A stretch of DNA of 64,000 nucleotides from Hydnum rufescens UP504 (lineage: Eukaryota; Basidiomycota; Agaricomycetes; Cantharellales; Hydnaceae), in NCBI GenBank assembly GCA_014904985.1, contig MU128941.1, positions 232,419 to 296,418 of the forward strand, in the 5' to 3' direction. Below are positions 24,501 through 37,500 of the stretch, piece after piece (positions within the stretch are counted from its first letter, which is position 1; every line of letters begins with the position of its first letter). Position numbers and translations under genes: made by a program. Under the pieces are notes generated by a model. That model did no database searches and was not told where the DNA came from. It worked only from the letters and a program-made list of their open reading frames with translations.

Positions 24501-27268
24501 ACACTTGTAGTCTTGCACGATTCCTGTTGAAACTATCGATAGAGGAGAACGCATTAGATGCCAATTGGCGACTGCGGCTTGGGCCATATTCAGCGGCGAG
24601 TTCAAAGAGCCGAGGGAGTGACTAGAAAACAAAAGCGTTGTCCTTTGATACTGATACCTGAAGGAGGCTACTCTACCTGGATGGCGGCTGCGGCTGAGAG
24701 CGGAAGCACCCGGTTTGACGTGTGTAAAATTTCTCCAAGAAGTAGTGTGGCTTTGCGCGATATGTTAGGCGGGCAATCTGGTTCCTCTAGGACGCCGACC
24801 AGTGCCTTGTTAATGTGTCAACATTGATTGTGCTATTGTGGGAAAACTATAGAAGACCCACCTCCAATAATCCACACTCGCTTAATATAAGGAGCAATAG
24901 AGCAATAAACTGATCTGCTATGTTGAGCGTATCCGATTTCGCCGCATCAATGCTTCTAGACTTCGCAGTTTGCGCCTTCTCACGATGTCGATACACTACA
25001 GCCGAAATATGGCATCAGATGGTGGAAAACATAGAAGCAAGTCTTCACTGAACTTGTTAGCCGACGACCTTCTAAAAATGTGTTATACCACTCTGGTGTT
25101 TTAATGTTTAAGACCTCAAAGAAGGTGTCTAGAATGACCTCCTGGAAATTTTGTTGAGAATCAGCATATGGAACAAGACCATAATGTAATGTATTCACCC
25201 TCGAATCAAGAGACGGTATTCGCAATGTATCGACAAGAGATCTGACGGCATGCATGTTATCCATACATAGGTAGGTCAGGCCTGCGACAGAAGATGTAGG
25301 TCAGGATACTTCATGACGCCTATCCACCCAATAGTGCATACCGCTCCAAGTTCTCAACATGACTGAAATCACTCTGGAGGAGGCTCGCATGTGATCAAGG
25401 TTGCTTGGACCTTTTCCATAGGCATCCGTGAACCCCGATAAAGCAACCTATAGGAATCATATGATTGAATGATGCTGGTTTATCCATGGGCCATACCTGA
25501 AGGTCAAGGTCTGGATCCAGATATACCCGTGTCCGGGGAGCATCGATGATCTGCAAAAGTGCAGTTGCAATGACAGGTGCCAAATCGTGGGGCCCATCAG
25601 CGAGTGCCTGTAAAAGGACCCTCATTCCTCCACTTCGATACACCAAGTCAACATCGACGAGAACTACATCAGAAACGTTGCATGGGCGAATTCACGTGAA
25701 CAACACTTGGGAGAGGCGCACCAATTTCGGATAGCGTAAGTAAACAGGCGAGCCTGAATGGGTCTTCTGGATATTCTGCAACAGCAATAATGGCCCTCAT
25801 GACGCCTTCCGAGATTGGAACAGACGCCAAAGATCCGGAATTAAACGACGAGGCTTCTCGCTGACCTGCCCCTATATCAACGAGTGCTCGGATCAATTTG
25901 AGCACTTGCTCTTTTTCAATCCCATGTTTGCTATCCCGCGCCAGTGTCCTGAATATCACGACACATATATGTCAGATCCACGAGGGAACACGGCCACTTA
26001 GTGGCACGCACCGGATGATATACAAATCAAGGCCTTGTTCCTGCAATCGGCCAGCAGATTCAGGATCAACAATAACATGGCGGATGGTACGATAGGCTGC
26101 TGCTCTCGCTTCCTTGGAGGAGTGGTCCGAGAGCGCAGGAAGGACACTATCGGGTTAGGAAGTTCACTGATGTTGATCAACATGAATTAGATGCCACCCA
26201 AATGAACTTACGATTGAACGGTCTCTACTACATTCAACTCATACCGTACCCGAACGTTGCGCTGAAGCGCAGCAACAAGCTTGTTCATTGCGTCTATTTG
26301 GGCGTGATCCATATCGGGAGCAGCATTTGATGGAGAGTTCGACACTGGAGTAGATGACAAAGAGCCTTTGTTTGAATCTAACGTTTGGCTTCGTTTGTCG
26401 GCAGATAAAGAGATTAAGGTTTGGATAAGAGCGTTGGCTTGAGCTAAGGATGTTTTGAAATCATCTGCAGGCTCCCCGTGAGCGCATGGAAGATCAATGG
26501 GTCTGGGTAACCTCACCTTGGCCCGAAAGCTCCTCCCGAGGCCGCCCATTCGATGTTGAACGCGTGAGGCCTACTTGACCTGGAAGACGTCTCGCCGAAG
26601 AACTGGAAGCCGATCGATTCACACCACCGGTTGCATTGGCATGCTTTCGGAGGCTACGAGAAGAACCTGGCCAGGACGAGAATTAGTGGGATTCGATGCG
26701 ACATAAGAGTAGCCACATACTGGGAAGGAGGTCCCTCAACTCGTTGAGCTTTCGAGTAATATTGGAAATCTTGAGTTTCGCCCCGCGTAGCTCGGCTTCC
26801 ACCTGTCTCCGAAGGCCATCTTTTCCCTCTGAGAGGGCACTCTCGAAGACTTGGAGGAGATTCTCGGCTCCATCTTTAATACGATTCTCAACCTCGAGTC
26901 GATTGGAAAGAAGGTCCAGCTTTAATGAAGAGGACTAAGTCGAAAGGAGCATTAGGGTGTGATGGGATGAACCATGCCTGTGCTTGGACGTCTATTCCAC
27001 TCAAGTCTGGGATACCGTCCGTTGATGTGGCCGAGGGCAGCTGATTCCCCCCATCACCACCGTGATTGTTTCCAACATTAAGACTCTGAGCGGCACTGAA
27101 AAGTCCGGCCGCAATTCCATTCGTCGGTCCCACAATGGTGGCATTGTTATCCAAGGTTGCGGTAGGCATAGTTGGCGCCTCGGCATTCTCCGCGCTGTTC
27201 ATCCACCGAAAGTTCCAAAACTGCGCTTTCTGAGCTTCCATTCTCACTCCACACGTGGTACTTCCCAC
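21579..27268 (-). CDS. RICTOR/Tsc11/Ste20-type TORC2 subunit
   Basis: About twenty short introns interrupt a long minus-strand gene. In order: a disordered N-terminus; an HR1-like coiled coil (LDLLSNRLEVENRIKDG, about 26.9 kb); the RICTOR N-terminal helical repeats (TLARDSKHGIEKEQVLKLIR; GGMRVLLQALADGPHDLAP; MDNMHAVRSLVDTLRIPS; NIKTPEWYNTFLEGRRL); the middle region (IEGPLLNPKRLEEAFKATKF; NGTPPADPLFSIARVEDTLT; DGHPRIVLSKALTSSY; AELAVHFLEDVC; GFRYLYNSEYIDREMDSWFH; HFYGEMAKTVLGCQVLQDKG); and the C-terminal part (TCFFVLGLISSTSQGAEVLA; RYRLPVRRYILELFEV). All junctions I tested keep frame, so the gene looks intact. RICTOR is the core scaffold of TOR complex 2, which controls AGC kinases, actin and membrane stress. 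The start (27268 or an internal Met) is uncertain. Confidence 0.88.
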
Positions 27269-28662
27269 CGATATGCATGCCTATCCTGGCCCATATTTGC
27301 GGCTTGCCCCATGGTGGATGATGCCAGTCATGTCGTATTTACACCCGTATGCACGGTTGCACATATTTATGGAATGAGGCCATACAATCCTTTATCACAA
27401 CCCATTGGATGGTTTCCCCTAGATAAACCCCGTCTGAGGTTTCCATCCCGATCGAATACGAGATCTCCCGCCCCCACAGCGAGATGGTTTGATATGTGAC
27501 TTGGTTTAGCTTCGGTCCCGGGTTGCTGTGCCTCCAGAGGGTAGCTAGGCGGTTCGCGCGTCTTAACATCACACTAAGCGTTCCCAATGGATCGCCATAT
27601 GGAGGAGGTCTGGGAATTTATAACCTCTTGGAGAAGGAGGTCAGTGGTAAATTGACCCTTGATAACAGGGTCTTGGATGTCCACACGCCAGTGAGATACG
27701 TAGAAGAAAATATATCATACGGTATAATTCGACAGTCGAGATCGACGCTGTCGGGCTGTAACAATCACCCCCCTGGGTCCTACTTGTTCGATAGACTTGT
27801 TCCATTGGGGATAGGGGCGACTCGAGCGGACGTGAGTTAATAGGTTGCATTGGAATGAGCTCACTGAATTGTTTCATTTGTGGTTAGACCTAGCTACCTA
27901 TTGTAGGTAGCTCCAGGCAAAAGGGACACAAGAGATTTCAGTCGGCTCAGACTCAGCTGGTATATGTAGCCAAGGAGTGGACGTACGGTTCGGTGTCCCC
28001 TGAATGACATGGCTAATGCGGTCAGTGCTAGATATTGAATATGCTGTGATTAAGTACAGTCACCATCAGGCGAGGATAGGTCACAGCTCCAACGTCGCGT
28101 ATCAAGGCCACTCGTACCTCATGACGACCTCTTCATTCCCCCTTTTCGTCTGAGTCACTAAGAGCTATCGATATCAGAAAATGACCTCAACGCAATATTA
28201 TCTAATATCTCGGCGCCGTAAACACAGGGAGGATGGTCAATTGACTGACACGCACAGCATGTGTAGGTTTCCTCTGTAAATTCCACCTACGGTTCGAGTG
28301 AGGACGACATACTGAATGTACACCTCTTCCCCACTATCAAACTGGTGAAGGTCCCTAGACAAATTAAGGAATCCCTTCAAATGGTTAGGTCCAATCTCGT
28401 CAGCATCGTCTCCTACCAAAGGGCATGGGTGACAGCACTACATCACAACGGCCCACTGACTACACAGAGTCGAATTGGGGAGAACATCGCAATCGCACGT
28501 GCGCACACCACCATATTGTTAGAAAGAACTTGGCCAATTAATATTAACATGGACCCTCATGTCGTGCTCCCTGAATTCCACAGGCACACCTCGAGGGTCA
28601 GGGCTACAGTGGGTGAAGTTTAAAAAAAGGTGACTGGAAAATACAGTATATGCTTCATTTCA
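27269..28662. other. Intergenic, no gene seen
   Basis: Probably contains the promoter of the RICTOR-like gene and the 3' UTR of the cyclodeaminase gene. A 9-bp inverted repeat AGCTACCTA / TAGGTAGCT lies at 27892-27912. The ORF at 27496-27840 (+) has no motif. Confidence 0.4.
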
Positions 28663-29828
28663 CTAGTACGAGACAACGTTTCCAAAGCCATATTCTTTGC
28701 CGTGCTCCACAATAAACGCCGCAATAGCGACATCTTGCACACCCACACCCACAGACTTAAAGACAGTGTATGATTCTCGAGGGATTGCCACGCTGTTTCC
28801 TGCGCTACGACCCTGGGATGTTTTAGAACACGAGAAGTGACCTACTTCGACCAATCGATCTTCCGGGACATGGATAAGCTCCCCAGCCTCCACTGAACAG
28901 GCACGTATGCTATCCACGAGGATGAGAGATGCAGCAGCGATGAGATCGTCATGCACCTCACGCATTTCGGGAGTATATGAACCAATCTGGGCGCGCATGT
29001 GACGACCTTAGATTCCAAACAAACGGGAGGTCCGGATGAAGAGAGGACAGGCTCACAAGGTTAATGTGTGCCGTGCGGTTAAGCCAGGACGTCTCAAAGA
29101 GCGGGGATGCAGAAGGAGTGGCGGTACACACAATATCGGCACGGGAGAGGGCGTTCTGCACGAAGGGAGCGTCTGAGAGAAGACCGCAAAGAATTGTTTT
29201 TGATGGGAATTCGAATCGCAGCCGGTCACTGAGGTTGTTAAGACGGGCATTGAACGAGCGGTTTACTATCGTGCAAGATTCGAGAGTCGGGTACAAACGC
29301 AGGAACATTTTCGCATGGTGGAGGACCTGTAATCCAGCGCCAAATAAAACTATCCTGTTGGGGCTCGAAATGCCAGCGAGACGAGTGGCCAGAGCCGAAC
29401 CTACATTAAGAAGAACTGGAGAAGTGGAACAGTAGGATCAAGAGATAACTGGAACCTGCAGCGTTTCGGAGGGCGGTGAGCTGAGTAGCATTCACAATAG
29501 CGTTCACACGACCTGTGTCATCATCTAAAAGGAGAGTCGTAGCGGGTAGACCGTTTGGCGAGGCACCTTGCCGAGGGATCGAGACCACCTTAATGCCGGA
29601 TCCCCCTGAAACTGCAAGACGAGAAGGCATGAAGAGGGTAGTCTGTTTTTGGCTGTGTATGGTGGTTCGCAGAGGCGAGGCCACATCCTCCCCCTGGCCC
29701 TCTGCGGGATCCCTTCTCGAAGGCGAACCGCTGAGAGTCTCGAAAACCGTACGCATGAGTTGCACGAGGTCCTCATAATCGATGGTGGCCAGGATGCTCT
29801 CGACATCCTCAGCACCCAGCACAAGCAT
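28663..29828 (-). CDS. Ornithine cyclodeaminase / mu-crystallin family enzyme
   Basis: Three exons (29828-29456, 29400-29057, 28986-28663) encode 346 residues, the usual family length. Visible signatures are the N-terminal MLVLGAEDVESIL, FMPSRL and IKVVSIPRQGA, the NAD(P)-binding FGAGLQVLHHA, and AHINLIGSYTPEMREV across intron 2, followed by LVDSIRACSVEAGEL. Introns 29401-29455 and 28987-29056 are GT-AG. Family members are NAD(P)-dependent: classical members convert L-ornithine to proline and ammonia, others reduce cyclic ketimines or act on other amino acids, so the substrate is not fixed by sequence. The start is only 79 bp from that of the divergent WDR24-like gene. Confidence 0.88.
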
Positions 29829-29907
29829 GATGTGACTATCGCGGGACCTGCCTCGATCGCAAGTTCCCGATAGTTGTCTTTTACTAAACAGTCTCATTTG
29901 GTCTCCG
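29829..29907. promoter_or_regulatory. Compact bidirectional promoter
   Basis: Only 79 bp separate the predicted start codons of the cyclodeaminase (-) and WDR24-like (+) genes. Promoter elements and 5' UTRs for both must lie here or within the coding ends. If the WDR24-like start is the second Met (29968), the gap is 139 bp. I see no clear TATA box. Confidence 0.5.
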
Positions 29908-32900
29908 GTGGCTGGCATGCTTACCGGCGACGATGTGGGGCTAATCGACGCCCCTCCGTCTTCCATGACATTCTCAAGGCTAGAAGACTGCTATTGTGAT
30001 CCACGAACAGAAAATCGCCCATCCAAGTTCGTCCGTGCTTTTTTAGGCAGTCCAGGCTCGACGTCTACGATCGCTCGTAATTCTGATGGGACTCGATGTG
30101 CGGTGGCAGGGAAGGAGGGTGAGACGCGTTTCTTTGTCTCCAAATCCATAACTAATCCGGGTAACGTGCTTTCAAGCTTTGAAGATTATACGCATCCTTG
30201 AAGCGCCTGGCATATCCCAGGGGGAGACGATCGTGGCTTCCTCCAGAAAGTCCTTGAAATTCCTTGCTAAGGGGGTTGGTGGGGCTCAATTAGTCGAAGA
30301 TCTTAACCTCTGGTCGCATGCCCGAGCCTCTGCCAGTTATTCTATCACAGATGCTAGTTGGGATTTGGGCGTTCGTTATATATATTTTCATGGAGACGGA
30401 GCTATTTCTGAATATTCCTTGCACTGTTAGCTTACTCTAACAAAATTGTGACCTCTTGTGCCAGTGGGGATGTGCTATTGTGGGATATCACTAAGACCAA
30501 ACTGGGTCTGTTGTCTTCGCGAGTATTGTAACCGATCGTGCCTCACTCTTTCTCTACAGAGAAGAATTGGCGCGAAGAACACCTGAGAGCCGTCAACAAT
30601 ATCTTATTCGTACCTTCAAATCCACATGTTTTTCTCACAGGCAGCCAAGATACTCATGTAAAAATATGGGTGTGTACGATTTATCTCCTCCCCTCTAGTT
30701 CTCTAATTTGATTGGTTTTATTTCCTGTAGGACATGCGCAGTCCCAATGCAGTTCGATTAGGCTTGGCGCACAGTACAGCAGTCCGTGCTCTCTGTATGC
30801 CCCCGTCTTTGCCTGCCTCACCATCTATTCCGGCATCGCATCCTTCTTTGTCTCACCAAGTCCTTGTGGCACTCGAGGGAGGTGATCTCATCCGATGGGA
30901 TTTACGTGCGGTCGGAAGTGGTGGCGGACGAATGCCTATGGACAAAGTGCCTGTTGCGCATCGGGGTGCTATTTTGGGCATAGACTGGATTGCTTCCACG
31001 GGAGAGGATGGGAAAGGTTGGGTCTGTACTGGTGGGCAGGATCGTACCGTTAAGGTGCGTTAGTTCTATGTCGCTCACATTCCTTTTTATCTTTACTCTG
31101 ACCTCACGGCGATCAATATTACTGGTCATCTGGGATTAGATATGGGATATGTCCCAGCCTACGCTTGGTTCTATTCCTCAACATACGCTTCATACACCAC
31201 ACCCCGTTAGGCGCGTCAAATGGCGCCCGGAGTCCAATACCGAGATTGCAGTTGTGCCTCGCACGATTGGGATTTCCCCCTTTGGTTTGGGGGTTGCCTC
31301 TACAGGCTCCCTCCCGCGATCAGGCAGTATGACCAGGACATCTAATATTTTCGCGGCATCCAGCTCTGATGACGCCAGTGTCGGTAGCGGTGGCGGCATT
31401 ACTTCGGCAGCAAACGTTGTTGCCGATGCGGATCGGATTGAGATATGGGATGTTCGACGGCACTATGTGTCGAAATATGTTCTTCTTGGGAGTGAGGGGG
31501 CCGTGTCTGGTAAGTCCTTCCTCTCCCCACATATTGCGACTGGGAGATGCATATAGAACAGATGAATCGGGTAATTGGAGCACTAACCGGTCGTGTCTAC
31601 GTAGATGCTACATGGACAGGGCCGGATTCTTTATGTGGGGTGTATAAGAATGGCACCCTTACAAGACACGATGTGCAGCATAGCTATGCACCATTGGATT
31701 ATATGCCTCGACACGCCGTAGCATGGGACCCAATGGGCGGTATCACATTTCTGATTGACAAGAAACAACCTGGGATGGTCCCCTTCGATGATATGTAGGT
31801 GCTTTCTGCTTCATATCACTGTCCCCGCAGATTACGAATCTCTCCCTCTCCCCGGGATCTGAACGGAAGGCCTCCCGCCGCGGTTGCACATCACCGAATC
31901 CCCCCCAAGACGCCCATGGAACCACCGTTCGAGTCATCTCAAGTTGCGGCCTTTTTCCCTGGCCCAATTGCTGACACTACCGACCTTGGTGTGTTCCGTG
32001 CCCTGGCTCGCAACTATATCTTCAGTGGAGACAATCCTATTAACATGTGTATACATAATTCTCACGTAAGTGTTCTCAGATATAGGTATATATTAGCATA
32101 GTAACTTCATATTGCCATTATCCATATCATGCAGGCGGCACTCAAGGCGGAGGACTACATAGCGGTTCAGATGTGGGACCGATTAAAAGGACTTCTTACC
32201 GATCCTGGGCCTTTCTTCTCTACGTCCCCTTCTCTATCTCCGGTCCGCCAGCCCTCTGCCTCGCGCTCTGTTGTATCATCAGTCTCCTTCGTAAATCCCA
32301 ACGCGCAGACTAGCAACACAAATCCAGCCCTCTGCCTCAGGGCAAGTTGCGTGGGCCAGGACATGGTCATAAAAGGCGAACCTCTTCCATTGGGTTCATG
32401 TCTAATGCCAGTGCACAATCATCCTCATCGCGTTACGTAGATTTATCATCAACAGGCAAACAACAGGCATCTCGAAGCTCAAGTCGCGAAACATCCCCTG
32501 CCTCTCCCTATACCGATCTTCGACGACGAAATGGAATCATTGCACCCACGGTGAAACCCTCAACAAATTCAGGTCTGAGTCCTGGAATTCCTTCGATCCC
32601 AATACTTCCTGACCTACCATCCCCCGTGCCATCACGTTCTCGATCCTCGCCGCGGCCGTCTCGTGCATCCGGGGGGCAGGGAAACAGGTTAACGCATGGT
32701 CGCGAGCCCGGCACTTCAGGTGCCCGGAGACGAAGTCTCAGCCTAGGTAGTGCTGCAGCCCTACTTGCCTTGCAAGATGACAGTGGATCAGGGGATGAGA
32801 GTGACCAGGGAAAGGACAGCTGCCACAATGGTACTGGTCATGACCCACCTAATCCCCTTGTTGTTACATCGGCAAGCACTGTAGGGCGTTCTCCCCTCTC

Positions 32901-34507
32901 CCAAACACTAGCTGCAGCACCCTCGCCGTCGTCTGACCAATCTGACTCAGGCTTTCTGCCCCGCGTGTCTAGGTCTTCAGTCTTGACTCCACTTCAGTCT
33001 ACACCCCTGCATCCTGAATCGCCTTCAGACTCTGAGGCTTCGGAAGATGGTGCTGAAGCTGATGATAATTATTATTCTTCAACGTCTCCAGAAAATGATT
33101 CGCCTATGCTCCAACCCGTAAACGGACAGGGTAGGACCTGAGAGGAACTCCCGTTGTCAGCCAGAGCAGAGTGACAAACCTCGCCGAGTCTTATCTTGCC
33201 TCGTTGGACGAGATTCCTAGCGCATCGCTCCCGCGCCAGTTCTCTGAAACAAGTGTCCTGACCGCAGTCCCCATACAGCGGCTGGGTGAGCAGTACAAAT
33301 CTCCCATACGATCAAGCCAGGACCGAACTTCTCCGGGTTCTTCAAGCAGACACACTTCGTCAGGTCCCACAAATTTGTCGCTGTCACGTGCAGATCACGG
33401 CATAGGTGTCGTTGACGAAACCAGTAATAGTGCCCACGCTCAGACCGAGCCTGACTTTATTCGTGATCGAGGACGAAAACGTAGGAGAGCAAATTCCCAT
33501 ATCGCTGCGGCTCAGAATCACATTTGGGACCTGGGGTGGGCGTCGTTCCGTAACAGGATGGAGGAAGAGATCGAAAATGGGAACATACAGCTTGCGAGTG
33601 CTCTTGCTGTTGTTGGTGGTGAACGGGTCATGGAGGATCGTTGGCGTGTCGAACAGCTCAACACTGCCTATGTTGGTATGTCAATAGTTGAAAATGTGCT
33701 CTTGTTTAGGAACCTGGTCGTTGATTTTGTCAAAATCAAATAGAGCTTCTATCGAGACTGCGGCTACACACTTCGGCGGCGCTTGTTCGTAAGAGTTCTG
33801 CCTTCGATAGTGTGAGAGAGCCAAGCATGGTAGGATCATTCGTTGTGATTGTTCCGAGTGCTCCAATGACGGATCCATCATTTCCTTCCGGTCAGCTTGA
33901 TACAGTCATCCATATGTCCTGTGGGTCTTGTCACAAGGCATTTCTTGGTTCATCCTCTGTCATCAAAGCAGGGCAGTATCAGTATTGTACGAATTGCAGG
34001 GAATCCAAGGCACGATGTGCCATATGGTGACGTGCAGTTCTTTTCTTCTCTTAAGGATCATTCTGACGACCTCGATACTGTGACAGTCGCCTTCCAGTTC
34101 GTGGACTTTTATTCTTCTGTCAAATCTGCGCGCACGGCGGCCATCAGGAATGTTATCGTTCCTATCTTCTTGCTCGGCCGCTAGTCGAATCACATACGCT
34201 AGAGTCTGGCGGACAGTTTCGAGGTCGTTTGTTTCCTCGTCAGCCTCGCTTCTCCAACTCCTCGGTACATTCTACTCAAGCGTCCCCAAATGAATGGCAG
34301 CAACAACAACTCGGCGCACATAGTCATGCGGTGGGTGGACCCGCATCCCTCACCACCACTGAAGAAGATGAAGAAGCTCCGGGTGCTCACCCTACCCTCC
34401 ACTCGAGTGGAAACAGTTCTTGGGGCTTCGAGAAGCGTCGATTACGCTATCATCCTTGTCCCACTGGGTGTGGGCATGATTGTTGGGCTGCAAACCATGC
34501 AGCTTAG
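29908..34507 (+). CDS. WDR24/Rtc1 (Sea2)-type WD40-RING protein of the SEA/GATOR2 complex
   Basis: About fourteen exons. The N-terminal WD40 propeller includes CAVAGKEALKIIRI, IVTSCASGDVLLWDI, HVFLTGSQDTHVKIWDMR, LVALEGGDLIRWDLR, WVCTGGQDRTVKIWDM and AVAWDPMGGITFLID. A helical stretch follows (FRALARNYIFSG), then a long Ser/Pro-rich linker (32.3-33.4 kb), AYVELLSRLRLHTSAALVRK, and a C-terminal RING-type zinc domain (CGSCHKAF, CTNCRESKARCAIC, FFCQICAHGGHQECY, CPTGCGHDCWAAN). In yeast Rtc1/Sea2 belongs to SEACAT, the activating arm upstream of TORC1 at the vacuole. Two 41-nt introns (32273-32313, 33131-33171) are needed to keep frame. The donor of intron 2 (about 30367) does not fit GT well. 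The start could be 29908 or 29968. Confidence 0.82.
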
Positions 34508-37500
34508 ATTTTATATTCTGATTTGTATCAGTACAGCACTTCAGATTCTTCCATAGCTCCATCATGTATCGTTCCTTTGGCTAGCTCCCATTGAAATTTC
34601 ACCAGAGATCGACAGTTTTGGCTTGTACAAAGTCGAGGTCGAGGTAATCACCGGCCTTCTACCCACTCTGGGCACCTCTGATCTTCCATTATAATGTCAA
34701 GTGATAAGACTGTACTGCGCATATCACCCAGAAATATGTCGAGGTTATCCAATGGGGGAGAATATGTCCCCCCGTTGCTAGCAAAGCCTATTTTGTTTCT
34801 GAGGCCCCAAATTCTTCGATATCCAGTTTCCGGTCGATCGGGGCCTCTGGGTTTGGAACGATTTTGCTAATAGGCTATGAGACAATGTCGCATACGGAGA
34901 GATCTGCATGGTACAGTAAATAAAACTCGTCGGAGAAGCAATTCGTTGCCGGAAGGACAGCCGGTCGTTATTTATCATACTCATACCCGCGCACTTTTTG
35001 GGGAATCCCATGAATGAAAAAGAAGGGGCGTCCTATGGCCGCAAGATCCAGTCCCGTATCGCACGACACGTCCATTCAAATTGCGGTTATAGGTGCACCC
35101 CCTGGAGAGATATTGAAGCACGAGCAGCTCGCGCCTGGCCGAGGGAATATTGAGACAGAGGGACTCACGAATGTCGTGTATCCAATTGTTGGGTTCATAC
35201 AATTCCGGACACATTCATATGAGGACAAGGTGACCCAGTCCCTCGCGGATTTAATTCCACGTTATAAGCGATGTATGAAAGGAGCAGATAGCTGGTAGAT
35301 CACAACAGTAATCAGGAAATCGTCCATATCAAGAGTAGATGGGGCGTACCAGACCCGGAGATTTCTCCTCGCCCCTGTAAGTGAGGCTGTAAGCAAGGAG
35401 CAAAGTGGAGAGAGGCCTCAGTTGCATAACCGGGGGTAGGGGGTTGGTGTGTAACTAAGCTAGTAAACGGAATATTGTATCAAAAGGGGAGTGAGGAAGA
35501 AAAACTGACCCTGATAGGGTGAAGGGTAGAATACCTGCTGCCTGGGCACGAGGGTATACGGCATAGTATGAGAATGACTAGATGAAATACCCTTAGTGAC
35601 AAATTCGGTCCTGCAGCACGCGGTACCCACTCCAGAAGGGCTTAATCCGGATTTCTTCAATCCCTTTATTTCCGAAGTCACAGCCTAGAAATGAGATAAG
35701 CTGGGAGGCAGGACGGATACGACGAAAGATCAGGGGTGGGATCGGGAACGCATTGAAATGAAGGAGCGGGGCCGTATCCGAGACATTTACTTTCCCAAGT
35801 CAGTGAAGCACAGAATATTGGCACCCTATTTCAGCCCTATGTTCAGTAACCACATGATAAAACCATTCGTCATCCAGGAAACGTGCGGACTCACCCCCCT
35901 GGCGAAAGTGTAACCAAGCACTTTGATGAATGCATCAGATGTGAGACTGGTTATAGATCATAAGCGACTTGTATCACAGGAAAGGGGGAAATGCAAATCT
36001 GGGAAAGGGAAGGGATCGCAGGACGAAGGGCATTGGAGATCCTATCTGAGACAGGGGGAGGGGAACCATACGGACTGGATACCAAGGTTCTTTGGGATGT
36101 GGAACTACTCGTTGGGGTGGCGCAATGAGAATTTGTCCATGGAAATCCCATATTGAGTGCACCGGCTCACCCGTGAGGCAGCAGGACGGGGACAGCTTCC
36201 GGTTCATTGCTTGTTTCGTCCAAGAAGTAGGATTCTATCCCTGAATTGAAGTGGTTGAATCAGGAGAAGAGAAAAGAACGTGCAGGGGCCGTCCCTTGAG
36301 CAGAGTCACACTGACTCCCTGTTCAAGGGGAATATTGCATATACTGTGCCGTTGAAGCCAGGTCTACCTCTAGTTCGTACCTCGCATATTCATGTGATAC
36401 AGACCTGTTCCAAGAAAAAAAAACCGAATTCCGGAGTAGGCCCCTCATTTTTTCTCCCTAGCACGGGCCGAAGTGAATGCGGAATGGCTGCGCCAAGTTG
36501 AACGCCCTCGAGCAGCGATCCGCTAGACGACCAACTCAGGGAGCCGGACGATTACGTAGATCCTCATTCGACACTTTTGGTCCCTGATGCTTACGATTTG
36601 TATTTGGACAGAAGCCATGCTATGCGAGAAAACTCGAGAAAGATCAGGCGAAGCATGCGCCATAGGTAGGGACAGATTCAAAAATTGCTCCATTAGGCGA
36701 GACATTCTTCAATCGGATACGTCGCGGTGCGATACGATCACCTTGGTGCACATCAGTTGGGATTCACGGGCGTGAATGTGGAAAGGAGTCTGGCACAAAC
36801 GGTCTTTTGGTTTTGTTATTTGTTTTGCCGATAGGTATCGGACAAGTACCCAACACCCTGAGGGCGACGCATGCACATTAACGGGTGAGCAAAATAATGT
36901 CGTAAGGTCGGATGACTCATCTGCCACGATAGAGAGCCCTGATCACTACTATTCTGGCAGCGTGCCGAGCAATTCTGCCCTAGAATTGAAAAGACAGGCC
37001 ATTAAACATAAACATGCCGAAGACCTTATTCGGCCACCAGGGGAGTCTTCGCATACTTAGCTCGATGAAGAGTTGTAGGCCTCTGTCCGCTCGTTTTGAC
37101 CCAGTGACCAGAGACCTGCATCACAGTTATAGCAAAAGAAGTGTTGCTCTGCACGCTCGCCTTGGTGATCCCCAGGTTTATCCTGAGCCGCTTACAATAT
37201 ACGTTGGTGATAAACCAAGGAAATCATTTCCATTAGCGAAGAGAGTCTCCTACACAGGCATCCATAGTACATACCGAAAGGAGAAACAGGCCAGTCATCG
37301 GATTGAAATGGGGATATCCCGCAAGTCATGTGTGTTCGGAACGGAAACACGAGTTGATGGTGCATATCCTACATCCTTGCCTCGGACCGATCCAGCGGGT
37401 GTAGTTGCATTGCTATTGCACTACTCAAGGCTTCGTATTCACACATCGAGACTTGGGATAGGAAGTCACCTCGGAAACAATGGAATTCGCCAGGATATGA

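Noticed and set aside
27892..27912. 9-bp inverted repeat AGCTACCTA/TAGGTAGCT as a regulatory site
   Set aside because: A single short palindrome in intergenic DNA is expected by chance and has no supporting context.
32129..33180. Frameshifts in the WDR24-like gene
   Set aside because: Two apparent frame changes disappear when 41-nt introns 32273-32313 and 33131-33171 are assumed, so the gene is kept as intact.
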